DNA from: Paenibacillus sp. JDR-2
GTDB taxonomy: Bacteria > Bacillota > Bacilli > Paenibacillales > Paenibacillaceae
Assembly (NCBI RefSeq): GCF_000023585.1
Contig: NC_012914.1
Location: forward strand, 2,867,001-2,931,000
Reading direction: 5' to 3'
DNA: 64,000 bases
Below, piece after piece: positions 37,082 to 45,913 of this stretch. Numbering within the stretch: the stretch's first letter is position 1; each line of letters starts with the position of its first letter. The notes below the pieces were generated by a model. That model made no database searches and had not been told where the DNA came from. It saw only the letters and a list, made by a program, of their open reading frames with translations. The position numbers and the translations under genes were made by a program.

Positions 37082-37956
37082 ATGAATACGCTGGAGCATA
37101 TGAATCAGGCTCTGAAATATATCGAGGATCATTTGGCTGAGGAGATCGATCTTAAGGAAGCGGCCAGACGGGCGCACTGCTCGGAATACCATTTCTCGCG
37201 GATGTTTTCGTTTCTTGCAGGGGTTCCCTTATCTGAATATATCCGTAGGAGGAGATTGACGTTAGCGGCTTTTGATCTGATGAACTCTTCCTCCAGAGTG
37301 ATCGACGTGGCGGTCAAATACGGTTATACCTCCGCGGATTCGTTCAGCAAGGCATTCCAGGCTGTTCACGCGGTTACACCGTCCGAGGCAAGACAGCTTG
37401 GGCAACCTTTGAAAGCTTTTCCCCGTATGTCCTTTCAATTAACGATAACAGGGGGAGACGAAATGAAATACCGGATGGAGGACAAGGAAGCCTTCCGCAT
37501 TGTTGGACTGATGAGCGGGTACCGATTGTATTTGAAGGCGTAAACCCGGAGATTGCCGCGATGTGGCAGAGCTTGACCGAGGAGCGGATCCGCGAGCTTA
37601 AAGCATTGTCCAACGTGACGCCAACAGGCTTAATTAGCGCCTCCGTTAATTTCTCCGAGGGCCGCATGGAGGAAAAAGGCGGGCTGGACCATTATATCGG
37701 TGTAGCAACGAGTTCCGCATGTCCGGAGCCTTACAGCGAATTGTGGGTTGAAGCCGGAACATGGGCTGTATTCGAAGCGATAGGGCCATTCCCGGCAACG
37801 CTGCAGAATGTATGGGGACGCATCTATTCGGAATGGTTCCCATCCTCCAATTATGAAGCGGCGCAAGGTCCGGAGATTTTGTGGAATGAGCATAAGGATA
37901 CCGGTTCGCCAACATTCAGGAGCGAAATATGGGTACCGGTCATTCAGAAGGGATAG
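37082..37956 (+). pseudogene. AraC-family regulator with GyrI-like effector domain, frameshifted
   Basis: The first frame (37082-37543) encodes two AraC helix-turn-helix motifs ([19 protein letters not shown] and [20 protein letters not shown]) and the start of an effector domain, then runs out of frame. The second frame carries the rest ([17 protein letters not shown] from 37516, through [10 protein letters not shown] and EWFPSSNYE to IWVPVIQKG at 37956). Family members read through as one protein of about 290 residues. One base appears lost near 37514, where ATGAGCGGG would read ATGAAGCGG. The DNA-binding half alone might still be made. The ribosome site is AAAGGAGGGG. Confidence 0.85.
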
Positions 37957-37966
37957 ATCAGGCGAG

Positions 37967-37994
37967 AAGAAGAGGGAGATCCTCTTCTTTTTTT
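37967..37994 (+). terminator. terminator after AraC pseudogene
   Basis: AAGAAGAGG-GAGAT-CCTCTTCTT followed by five more Ts. Confidence 0.85.
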
Positions 37995-38064
37995 GCTTTA
38001 CACAGGAACATACGTTTGGTATTATTCGATATGTGAGTATAATTGCCAATAATTAGGGAGTTGA

Positions 38065-38457
38065 ATGGTGATGAAGAGGGCGAAAATCGAGAATTCTCTT
38101 ACGGTCTTATTGGTTTCCAATCTGGCAGAGTCGCAGAAGTATTACGCGGAAGCTTTAGGCTGTGAAGTGAATGACTATTGGGCAATAAGGGATCATTTTG
38201 GCCTGGGCTTCAAGCTTATTCAGGCGGAAGACAGCAAGGATGTACGTCCAAACAGAGGAATATGGAATACGTATGCTTATGTACAGACCCATCAAGAGCT
38301 GGATATTCTCTATGCGGAATTAAAAGTAAACGGGGCAATCATTGAAGCTGAGCCTGTCCTATCCGAGCATGATTGGGGAGTATGGAAGGAGTTTTCGGTG
38401 AAGGATCCGGATGGTTACGTCATCGGATTTGGTTCCGGGAATAAGAATGAGGAATAA
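38065..38457 (+). CDS. VOC-family (glyoxalase/bleomycin-resistance-like) protein
   Basis: 130 residues: LTVLLVSNLAESQKYYAEALG at the N-terminus and the closing KEFSVKDPDGYVIGFGS are the usual VOC signatures. Function unknown; relatives include antibiotic-binding proteins and glyoxalases. TATAAT at 38038-38043 is its probable -10, which leaves a short leader. TTAGGGAG is the ribosome site; ATG at 38071 (MKRAKIE) is an equally good start. It is monocistronic, ended by a strong terminator. Confidence 0.82.
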   Translation: MVMKRAKIENSLTVLLVSNLAESQKYYAEALGCEVNDYWAIRDHFGLGFKLIQAEDSKDVRPNRGIWNTYAYVQTHQELDILYAELKVNGAIIEAEPVLSEHDWGVWKEFSVKDPDGYVIGFGSGNKNEE

Positions 38458-38508
38458 CGGTATGTGACATCGGAAAATAAGATATTTTATTCTATAACGA
38501 TAAAGTGG

Positions 38509-38542
38509 TTGTACAGGACCGTTCCTGTACAGCCTTTTTTTT
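38509..38542 (+). terminator. terminator after VOC gene
   Basis: TGTACAGGA-CCGT-TCCTGTACA (38510-38531) is a perfect 9-bp stem, followed by GCC and eight Ts. Confidence 0.9.
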
Positions 38543-38550
38543 GATTCACT

Positions 38551-38804
38551 ATCATGCCGATCTGGTGCGCCGAGAAATTCCGGAATGTGACGATCTTCGA
38601 TAATACGGCAGCTCGTAAGGTAAGGAGCTAGGCTTCCGGTATACGATTAGCTGGGAAGACGGCATCCGGGCTGTTATCCGTGGGCTGGATCATCGGGGGC
38701 TGATCGCGAGCAGCTCGGAGCTTCCCTTTTACGACCGGTTGCTGGAATGCTGGGAAGAGCATGTGAGCAGTCTTATTCAAGAGATTCGTCCTTATGATCA
38801 TTGA
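38551..38804 (+). pseudogene. remnant of a NAD-dependent epimerase/reductase-like gene
   Basis: Only a C-terminal remnant remains. One frame reads IMPIWCAEKFRNVTIFDNTAARK and then stops; the frame after it reads ELGFRYTISWEDGIRAV, DHRGLIASSSELPFYDRLLE and ends at TGA 38804. Together they resemble the end of nucleoside-sugar epimerase-like proteins (VFDN-x-K/R..., later DPFYDRL). The break is a tandem GTAAG-GTAAG at 38615-38624: removing one copy restores ARKELGFRYT. No start or N-terminal Rossmann fold is left. Confidence 0.7.
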
Positions 38805-38929
38805 GGAAATGCCTGACCATTTTCTATCCAAGATCAATCATAACTCCTACGCATCTTATCGAAGTTCTCATGTAAGATAAGGGTAAAATTCAAATCAAGA
38901 CTACAATGACTAGGAATGGAGCCAGTTGG

Positions 38930-40594
38930 ATGAACATTTCCTTTGTACCGGTTACGACAAACGCTGTTGCCGCTTACGACCGCTATGAGATCGTTATCCA
39001 TGTCGATCAACCGGAATTTCGCAATCCATTTACAGAAGCGCAGGTAATGGGACAATTTGGACGTGATGAGGACTTATTTACCTTTAAACATGGACAGCCG
39101 GATGGCCAGCTGGGAACGGCGGAAAATCGCGACAGCTTGATTCCGATAGACGGATTTTGCGATGCGGAAGACGGAAGCCTGTTTCGGATTCGTTTCTTGC
39201 CGCGTTCAGCGGGCCGGTACTTGTATACGGTTTCTTTGCAATATCAAGGTAAGATATGGTCCCACGAAGGGCATTTCGATGCCATTGCGAGCGATAATCG
39301 CGGATTGATCCGGGTAGATGAAGAGCATCCGTTTCATTTCCTATGGGAGGGAACGGGCGAGCATTTCTTCTATAACGGGATGACGGCTTACCATTTGCCC
39401 GGCATCCGCAAGGAAGAAGAGATTAAGCGTACGCTGGACCGCTTCCATGACCATAAAGTCAACCGGGTTCGGATCGGACTAAGCTCCAGCCGGGTGCGAA
39501 ATGCGATGGCCTGGTTCGAACCGGTATACGAGTCGGAGGATTTCACATTCTGCTATGGCCCTTGGAAGGCTGAACGTCCGGACGATGCGGAGAATCCGGG
39601 ATGGGACGTAACCCGATTCGACCTAGCTTATTGGCATAAGCTGGAGCGAATATTGGAATACGCCAGCCAGAAAGATATCGTAATATCTCTCATCATGTAT
39701 GTAGATGCATACCGCCAAGGAGCGGATCCCTATGGCAAGCTTCTAATGGGTGGGCAAGACGAGCAGAGGTATTTTCGATATGCGGCGTCCCGGCTTGCAG
39801 CATACCCGAATATAACCTGGGATTTAACGAATGAATACCGGTTGATTCGTCCTCATGCGTGGGTGGAACGGATGGGACATTATCTCAAATCCTGCGATCC
39901 GTATCATCATCTAATGACCTGCCATGGGCACGGAACTTTTGAATTCCGGACGTCGGGCTGGGCGGATTTCGCCGTCTACCAAAGCTGGGATGAGGGTGGC
40001 GGCTATTCGTATATGCGGCAGAACAGGGACGTTCAGCTTGGCACGGGCAGAATCATGCCTCAGGTAAATGAAGAATTCGGCTACGAGGATCATTACCCAA
40101 CGGCGTGGGGCGAAGGCAAAGTATATCCGATGAGAAGCCGCGATACGCTGAGGCGCAGAGCGTGGGAAATCTATATGGCGGGATGTTATCAGACAAGCGG
40201 AGAATACGCGGGACATGGCCTCGGCGGATGGGTTAACGGGCGCGGCGATGATTCGATGAGGCTGCTTGAAGGTTTTGCCCATATTGCGACGTTCTTCGAA
40301 GGTTGTAAATGGTGGACGGCAAATCCGAACGATGCTCTGCTCTCGCAGAAGGATGCGCTATGTTTGGCGGATGAGGGTGAACTATACATCGTTTATACCC
40401 CGGTTTCCCAGAACATCGAGCTTCAGCTTCAAGCCGGAAGCTACGAGATGAATTGGTACAATCCGCGGACAGGCATATTCTTCGAGCCGCAAATGGTACA
40501 GTCTGCGGGACAAGCTGTTTTGTTCCGGTGTCCCAATGAATCCAATGCCTTAAATGATGATTACGTGCTCCGTTTAAAACGAAGCGAAGCCTAA
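38930..40594 (+). CDS. putative glycoside hydrolase, DUF5060/DUF4038-like
   Basis: 554 residues. An N-terminal beta domain (VAAYDRYEIVIHVDQPEFRNPF; FLPRSAGRYLYTVS) fits DUF5060. A TIM-barrel domain follows, with HFFYNGMTAYHLPG, NRVRIGLSS, ITWDLTNEY (probable catalytic Glu after Asn) and MPQVNEEFGYE (second candidate Glu). The C-terminus (YTPVSQNIELQL, YEMNWYNPRTG) resembles the beta domain that closes apiosidase-like enzymes. Substrate unknown; plant cell-wall glycans are likely from context. There is no signal peptide, so it probably works on imported oligosaccharides. ATG 38930 follows GGAG at 8 nt. Confidence 0.78.
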   Translation: MNISFVPVTTNAVAAYDRYEIVIHVDQPEFRNPFTEAQVMGQFGRDEDLFTFKHGQPDGQLGTAENRDSLIPIDGFCDAEDGSLFRIRFLPRSAGRYLYTVSLQYQGKIWSHEGHFDAIASDNRGLIRVDEEHPFHFLWEGTGEHFFYNGMTAYHLPGIRKEEEIKRTLDRFHDHKVNRVRIGLSSSRVRNAMAWFEPVYESEDFTFCYGPWKAERPDDAENPGWDVTRFDLAYWHKLERILEYASQKDIVISLIMYVDAYRQGADPYGKLLMGGQDEQRYFRYAASRLAAYPNITWDLTNEYRLIRPHAWVERMGHYLKSCDPYHHLMTCHGHGTFEFRTSGWADFAVYQSWDEGGGYSYMRQNRDVQLGTGRIMPQVNEEFGYEDHYPTAWGEGKVYPMRSRDTLRRRAWEIYMAGCYQTSGEYAGHGLGGWVNGRGDDSMRLLEGFAHIATFFEGCKWWTANPNDALLSQKDALCLADEGELYIVYTPVSQNIELQLQAGSYEMNWYNPRTGIFFEPQMVQSAGQAVLFRCPNESNALNDDYVLRLKRSEA

Positions 40595-40611
40595 TAACGT
40601 TTATAGCCGGC

Positions 40612-40659
40612 AGGCCGTGGAGTACCTTGAAGGTGGAACTCGTCACGGCCTTTTTTTTG
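40612..40659 (+). terminator. terminator after DUF4038-like gene
   Basis: AGGCCGTG and CACGGCCT pair around an inner GAGT/ACTC, ACCTT/AGGT stem; eight Ts follow. Confidence 0.85.
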
Positions 40660-40767
40660 CGGCATAATCACCCGATCTTCCTACCTGCTGCAATCTATTG
40701 TCCCACTCTACTTTCGGAAGCCGCCTCTATAATGAGGAGGATATACGAGCAGAAAGAAGGGACAGGC

Positions 40768-42501
40768 ATGAGTAAGATGTACGTAAACGTCATTCACCGC
40801 GCAGACCGGGGGGCGTCTATGCTGGAAGGAATCAAGTTTCAACAGGATGAAGCTCATCGCGCCGGCATTCGGACAACAATTCTGTTGTCATACGAGGGCC
40901 TATGCGATCCGGATATGGTGGCTTACGTAAAGACGCAAATGGCGTTAGGCGACGAAATCGGCATTCATTTTCACAACATGATGTGCGAGGAAATGCTTCC
41001 TTACGCGGAGAGCGACGAGCAGGCCTTGTATTTGCACTCCTATTCGTCGAAAAAGAAAATTGTTGACCGGATCTTCGAAGTGTTCCAAGCGGAGTTTGGC
41101 TTTGTTCCAACCGCCATTGGCGGTTACATCATGGACACGGAAACCACGCTTTACATCAAAGAGAAATATCCGCAGGTGAAGACGTCCATAACGAACTGTT
41201 TCGAGGAAGGCGTCAAAATGTTTGAGGGCAATAACGGCTCGTGGTATTTGTTCAGCGACGGGGGCCCTTGGGGTGCCTTCTATCCTTCGAAATATCACTA
41301 TCTGGCTCCCGGTCGGGACAATGAAAGCTCCATCGATCTCGTTGCCCTGCCGCATCTGAATCGAGACATGGTGCTTGCGCTGACAAGCCGTGACGATTAT
41401 TTCTCCTCCCATCCCGCCAACGTGATGCGAGCGAAAGCGAATGATGGTCCTAACAGTCCGTATATGCACCGATTCGTCGATCAATGGATTGAACAGAAGA
41501 ATTATAACGGCTTTTCTTATTACAACGTTTTTGTCAGCACGCCTTGGGTAGTGCCGGGTAATATCTTCGTTGATAACTTCGAGCATGCGCGTGCATTGTA
41601 TATCGATTCCTTGCAATACCTGAAGACGAAGGCGGAGCAAGGCGAAGTGGAGTTCGTGACGATGAGCGAATTCGCCGACTTCTACAAAACGGAGATTGGT
41701 GCCGGAGTGGCGGAAGTGAACTTGTGGAAGGATATCCTGGCCGGCACGAAACGCCAGACCTTCTGGTATGCGGATTCTTATTTCCGGGCTGCAATCGATC
41801 TGAATATCGGCGGCGTGATTTGCGATTTCCGTCCGTACGTCGGCGAGTTGTCGGGCGATACCGGGCCGGATACGGATATTCTGTGGAATGGCAATTATCC
41901 GTATGTCATTGCAAGAGAGCATCGCGGCCATTCAGGGCATCGCTGCGTGATCAAGTACGGCGATGCATCGGCCAGCATTGAAGGAAAACGCGCCAAAGGA
42001 AGGATTGAACGTACCCCTGGCGGCAAGCATCAGCTTGTTGTCGAGCCGATCCGCATTCAAGTCGGAGATCTGGAGGTTACGCTGGAATCCGCATTTACCT
42101 TCACGGGCGATGGCCGGATTCTAATCGAGCGCCGAGTCCTTGAGCTGTCCGATCCGGCTGCGGAAATTACCTTGACGGAAGTGCTTGACGGCTGTTATGG
42201 CACAACCGTATATCCGGAGGACATGCGCGGCATTGAGTTGACAGCATCTTCGGAACAACAGGAGAAGCAGACGATTCCGTTCACTTACCGTTCGAAGGAA
42301 GCGCGCGTTGCGGCTCCAACGGAAGTGAAAGCGGCTATCCCGCAAATCCGTACGCAGTTGTCCCTGACTCCCGAAGGGGAGGCTGACTGGGGCAGTGTGA
42401 AGGAAGGCGTCTTGTTCAAGCCTTACTACAAGCTCACGCTTGAGAAAAAAGTTCAGCTCGGAGGTGTCTTGTCATCATGGCTCAACGTGGAAAAACAATG
42501 A
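40768..42501 (+). CDS. barrel protein of unknown function, deacetylase/GH57-like, with C-terminal beta domain
   Basis: 577 residues. The first 330 have the look of a polysaccharide-deacetylase or GH57-type barrel: RTTILLSYEGLCDPDM, GDEIGIHFHNMMCEEM (HxH, possible metal ligands), FVPTAIGGYIMDTETT, and SRDDYFSSHPANVM. The rest is beta-rich (VICDFRPYVGELSGDTGPD, GRILIERRVLELSDP) like galactose-mutarotase or hydrolase C-terminal domains. I cannot name the family with confidence. It opens an operon of carbohydrate-active proteins, has no signal peptide and is probably cytoplasmic. ATG 40768 follows AAGGGACAGG; the open frame extends upstream without a ribosome site. Confidence 0.7.
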   Translation: MSKMYVNVIHRADRGASMLEGIKFQQDEAHRAGIRTTILLSYEGLCDPDMVAYVKTQMALGDEIGIHFHNMMCEEMLPYAESDEQALYLHSYSSKKKIVDRIFEVFQAEFGFVPTAIGGYIMDTETTLYIKEKYPQVKTSITNCFEEGVKMFEGNNGSWYLFSDGGPWGAFYPSKYHYLAPGRDNESSIDLVALPHLNRDMVLALTSRDDYFSSHPANVMRAKANDGPNSPYMHRFVDQWIEQKNYNGFSYYNVFVSTPWVVPGNIFVDNFEHARALYIDSLQYLKTKAEQGEVEFVTMSEFADFYKTEIGAGVAEVNLWKDILAGTKRQTFWYADSYFRAAIDLNIGGVICDFRPYVGELSGDTGPDTDILWNGNYPYVIAREHRGHSGHRCVIKYGDASASIEGKRAKGRIERTPGGKHQLVVEPIRIQVGDLEVTLESAFTFTGDGRILIERRVLELSDPAAEITLTEVLDGCYGTTVYPEDMRGIELTASSEQQEKQTIPFTYRSKEARVAAPTEVKAAIPQIRTQLSLTPEGEADWGSVKEGVLFKPYYKLTLEKKVQLGGVLSSWLNVEKQ

Positions 42502-42680
42502 AATTGCTGCTATGCCCTTCCTGCTTCGCCCGGGAGATCGATTATTTGCTCGCCTATGACGGAGAAGAAGACGAATACTACTGCCAGCGCTGCTGTTATG
42601 CGGGTAAGGAAGAGAACGTGCTAGCGTTCTACAAAGTATTCCGGAATGAAAAATATAAACTTTATAACGTCACGTACTAG
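42477..42680 (+). CDS. small zinc-ribbon protein in carbohydrate operon
   Basis: 67 residues: CPSCFAREIDYLLAYDGEEDEYYCQRCCYAG gives two CxxC pairs 23 residues apart, a probable zinc ribbon, with a tyrosine/lysine-rich tail. It overlaps the upstream gene by 25 nt and has its own GGAGGTG 10 nt before the ATG, so it is translationally coupled. The role is unknown; it might stabilise or regulate a neighbouring enzyme or bind the mRNA. It is unrelated in sequence to the zinc-ribbon protein at 7791 beyond the cysteine pairs. Confidence 0.75.
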   Translation: MAQRGKTMKLLLCPSCFAREIDYLLAYDGEEDEYYCQRCCYAGKEENVLAFYKVFRNEKYKLYNVTY

Positions 42681-42693
42681 GAGAGGATCCTTT

Positions 42694-43737
42694 GTGAATT
42701 ATAAAAATCTCTATCTGCATAATGTCGCACAGCTTAAACCGGTGCAAGGCGGCGATGCGGTGCAGCTGTGCCGTATTCCGGATGGGCTGCGACTGCAGCT
42801 GCACGAAATCGCGCATGATTCTGCGCTCAAAACAGGATCAGTCGAAATCCGTTTTCATATGAAATCGGATCGCGTAAAGCTGAAGTTCGCCGTGCTGAAC
42901 GCGGATCAACTGACAGGAGGACACACCGTTGCCGAGGTGTATCACGGAACCTTCCAAGAGAATGCTCCCCGGATTCTAGGTGCGCATGTGACGGAGATCG
43001 AGGTTGAACGGCCGAAGGAAATGGAGCTTATGCAGATGATCGCTGGCAAGGAGCAGCTCCGTTTTCCGCCGGATCTTGTACGCGTCATACTTCCCTATGA
43101 GAGCCATATCGCTCTAGTTGGCGTGGAGGGGGAGACGGAGCTGCCAAGAGAAGGCAGCATGCCGGAGAGAAAAATGCTGCTGTACGGTTCGTCCATCTCC
43201 AGCGGCGCGTCTGCCGTTCGTCCAACCGGAGCTTACAGCATGCGTACGGCCGAGAAGCTTGGCGTGGATCTTTGGAGCTTGTCCATGGCCGGAGCGGCTA
43301 TGGTTGACGCGCAGTTGGCGGATTATATCGCTCAGCTGCCCGGTTGGGAATTTGCTTTTATCGAGCTTGGCGTCAACATGATCTGGGATGTCAAGAACGG
43401 GGTCCCGGGTTCGCCGGAAGAGTTCCGGAAGCGCGTCGATTATTTTATTTCAACCATCGCGGATGCTCATCCGGATAAGTGGATATTCGTAACCGATCTG
43501 TTCACCTACATGGGCGACGTCAGAAACGGTGAACTCGGAGAGCAATTCCGCAGCATCGTGGCTGATAAAGTCAAGCAAATGAACAGACCGAAGCTGATTC
43601 ATATCCCCGGCAAAGAGCTGCTTACCAAGACATCTCTGTTAACTTACGATATCATTCATCCCTCCGAAGAAGGGCTCCTCGAGATTTCGAATCATTTAAC
43701 GGAGCAGATCAGCCGCTATTTGCCGGTGACGGTATGA
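42694..43737 (+). CDS. SGNH/GDSL hydrolase, probable carbohydrate esterase
   Basis: 347 residues. An N-terminal beta domain (about 1-150; SVEIRFHMKSDRVKLKFAVL) precedes an SGNH hydrolase domain: nucleophile Ser in LLYGSSISSGASA, the Gly block LSMAGAAMVD, Asn in ELGVNMIWD and the Asp-His pair in YDIIHPSEEG. Two-domain esterases of this type remove acetyl groups from plant polysaccharides (CE2/CE3-like), an inference here. GTG 42694 follows AGGAGAGGATCC. It is 13 nt after the zinc-ribbon gene and overlaps the YdjC gene by 4 nt (ATGA). Confidence 0.83.
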   Translation: MNYKNLYLHNVAQLKPVQGGDAVQLCRIPDGLRLQLHEIAHDSALKTGSVEIRFHMKSDRVKLKFAVLNADQLTGGHTVAEVYHGTFQENAPRILGAHVTEIEVERPKEMELMQMIAGKEQLRFPPDLVRVILPYESHIALVGVEGETELPREGSMPERKMLLYGSSISSGASAVRPTGAYSMRTAEKLGVDLWSLSMAGAAMVDAQLADYIAQLPGWEFAFIELGVNMIWDVKNGVPGSPEEFRKRVDYFISTIADAHPDKWIFVTDLFTYMGDVRNGELGEQFRSIVADKVKQMNRPKLIHIPGKELLTKTSLLTYDIIHPSEEGLLEISNHLTEQISRYLPVTV

Positions 43738-44525
43738 TACGGCTCTTGCTTCGGGGCGATGATTTCGGAGGCAGCCTGTCGGCGAATCAAGCGATTGCGG
43801 AAGCATGCGGGCAAGGCTTGCTGAAAAACGTAAGCGTGATGGCTCCGGGGCCTTACCTGGAGCAGGGCGCCTTGCTGCTCGCCGATTGCAAAGAGATTTG
43901 CTTCGGAATGCATATTACCTTGAACGCGGAATGGGACCGCGTGAAATGGAAGCCTGTGCTTCCTGCTAATCAGGTGCCGAGCCTTATAGATGAACAAGGG
44001 TACTTCCTGTCTCATCCATCCCTAATAGGGAAGGTGAATTTAGAAGAAGCCATTGCGGAGACGCTCGCGCAATATGATCGACTCCGAGAGGTCGGATTCC
44101 GGATCTCGTATGTCGACGAGCATATGTTTTTTAGTTATTCCGTAAAGGGCTATGCAGAATGGCTGGACGCCTGGTGCAGACGTGAAGGACTCATGAACTT
44201 CCACCGTTACTTTCGGCCGCTCCCAAAAGTAGCCGAAGCTGCGGCAGGGAGCCCGGCAGAAACCGTTGATCTGGCGCAGATCTACTTATCCCATCATAGG
44301 CAAGATATTCAATCAGCCCCGGAAGGGCTCTATACGGTCATTTTTCATCCAGGCCTGGACAGTGAAGAGATGCGGCAATTCGGCAATGCCGAGATAAGCG
44401 GAGAGCAGATTTCCGCAGAGCGGGATGCCGAACGCAGAATGCTGCTGGAGCCCGATCTTGCCTCATTCTACAGCCAATACGGCGTGACCTCCGTTCGTTA
44501 CGACGAGCTGGAAGAAAGGAAATAA
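43734..44525 (+). CDS. YdjC/ChbG-family deacetylase-like protein
   Basis: 263 residues. RLLLRGDDFGGSLSANQAI is the YdjC signature with two metal-ligand aspartates; FGMHITLNAEW and SYVDEHMFF supply the expected histidines, and VIFHPGLDSEEM closes the domain. ChbG removes one acetyl group from chitin oligosaccharides; other members act on unknown acylated sugars. Here it is embedded between an esterase and a GH28-like protein, so an acetylated plant oligosaccharide is a likely substrate. Start and upstream stop overlap (ATGA). Confidence 0.88.
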   Translation: MIRLLLRGDDFGGSLSANQAIAEACGQGLLKNVSVMAPGPYLEQGALLLADCKEICFGMHITLNAEWDRVKWKPVLPANQVPSLIDEQGYFLSHPSLIGKVNLEEAIAETLAQYDRLREVGFRISYVDEHMFFSYSVKGYAEWLDAWCRREGLMNFHRYFRPLPKVAEAAAGSPAETVDLAQIYLSHHRQDIQSAPEGLYTVIFHPGLDSEEMRQFGNAEISGEQISAERDAERRMLLEPDLASFYSQYGVTSVRYDELEERK

Positions 44526-44528
44526 CCT

Positions 44529-45824
44529 ATGAATACACATCATCATTACCCGAAGTCTTATCCCCGCGCCCAAGAGGTGACGGTTAAAGTAAACGGCCGA
44601 GAGGTGGATGTGCTTCGCACAAACGTTGCTTATTTCGCCCCGGCTTCCTATATCGGTTCAGCCGTAGTCGAGATCGAGGCAGCTTCGCCGATCCAATCCG
44701 TGGCTATAAGCCCTCTCAAGTTCAATATTCCTGTAGAAATCTCGGGCAATACCGCGCGTTTTACCTTGACGGATAACCGGTACCTTCATCTAAAGATTGA
44801 AGGTATCTCGCTGCCCTTGTTCTTCTACGGAAATGAGGAGCAGGTGTACGACGGCAAAGCGACGTTTTACTTCAAGAGCGGACAGGTCTATGAAGTTGGC
44901 GAGCTTGTCCTCCAGAGCAATGAATCCATCTATATTGAAGACGGTGCCGTAGTCAAAGGCAGCGTCCGCGCAAGCGGCGCTTCGAATATTAAAATCTACG
45001 GCAATGGCGTATTGGACGGTTCTTATTTCCGCGGGACGAGGGATTACCGGACGATCCTGCTGTATGACTGCTCCAATGTGGAGATTAAGGACATTATCAT
45101 GGTCGAGCCGCCATGCTGGATGATTATGCTGGCCAACTGTCGCCACGTGCATATCGATCGCATCAAGCAGATCGGCGAAGTTGTCAGCTCCGACGGCATT
45201 GATATTGTGGGCTGCCAGCATGTATTAATCGAGAATTGCATTCTCCGCAATAATGATGACTGCGTTGTTATTAAAGCGTTTGACTGGTCGGAGAATCCGG
45301 ACAGCCCTATGCTGTATGCGGCTAAAAACGTGCATGGCATTGAAGTTCGCTCCTGCGTTTTCGTCAACGGACCATCCGGCAACGCAATCGAAATTGGCCA
45401 TGAATTAACGATTGATGAAGTAAGAGAGGTTAAATTCCACGATATCGATATCGTCTCCGTTAACGGTTACGGCGCAGCGCTCAGCATTCACGTAGGCGAT
45501 CGCGCTACCGTGCGGGATATCGTCTTCGAGAATATCCGGATCGAGCATTATTACGATAAGCTGATCGACTTCCGGGTCATGCGCTCCATGTATAATACCG
45601 ATAAAGAAAGAGGCCGCATCCAAGATATTCTGCTTAAGGATATTGAAGTGATATCGTCGCTGTACAATCCCGGCTATTCCATTTCCGTGATTGGCGGATA
45701 CGACGACAAGCATCTTGTTGAGCGCGTAACCTTCGACAACTTCAAGCTAGGCGGCCGCAAAATCATGAATGGCAACGAGCTTGACCTTTTCGTGAAAGAA
45801 GCAAAAGACATCCGGTTTAAATAA
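44529..45824 (+). CDS. GH28-like right-handed beta-helix glycosidase
   Basis: 431 residues. After an N-terminal beta domain the chain forms beta-helix coils (GASNIKIYGNGVLDGSYFRG; LLYDCSNVEIKDIIMVEPPCW). The GH28 catalytic pattern is kept: SSDGIDIVG (D222, D225), RNNDDCVVIK (D243, D244) and NAIEIGHE with a histidine. GH28 enzymes cut alpha-linked galacturonic acid or rhamnose in pectin. No signal peptide, so it should act on imported oligosaccharides. It lies 3 nt after the YdjC gene. Substrate cannot be fixed from sequence; it may instead be an uncharacterised relative acting on another sugar. Confidence 0.83.
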   Translation: MNTHHHYPKSYPRAQEVTVKVNGREVDVLRTNVAYFAPASYIGSAVVEIEAASPIQSVAISPLKFNIPVEISGNTARFTLTDNRYLHLKIEGISLPLFFYGNEEQVYDGKATFYFKSGQVYEVGELVLQSNESIYIEDGAVVKGSVRASGASNIKIYGNGVLDGSYFRGTRDYRTILLYDCSNVEIKDIIMVEPPCWMIMLANCRHVHIDRIKQIGEVVSSDGIDIVGCQHVLIENCILRNNDDCVVIKAFDWSENPDSPMLYAAKNVHGIEVRSCVFVNGPSGNAIEIGHELTIDEVREVKFHDIDIVSVNGYGAALSIHVGDRATVRDIVFENIRIEHYYDKLIDFRVMRSMYNTDKERGRIQDILLKDIEVISSLYNPGYSISVIGGYDDKHLVERVTFDNFKLGGRKIMNGNELDLFVKEAKDIRFK

Positions 45825-45913
45825 CAGCCGATTATCTACCTTTTTCGAACGATTTTCCTACTATCTCACGGAAGCGTCTTTTTATACTTTAAATTAGGGG
45901 AGGCATCTCGCAT

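Noticed and set aside
40945..41931. 328-codon minus-strand frame opposite the barrel protein
   Set aside because: Shadow frame lying wholly within a well-supported plus-strand operon gene; composition is Arg/His/Ile-skewed and not protein-like.
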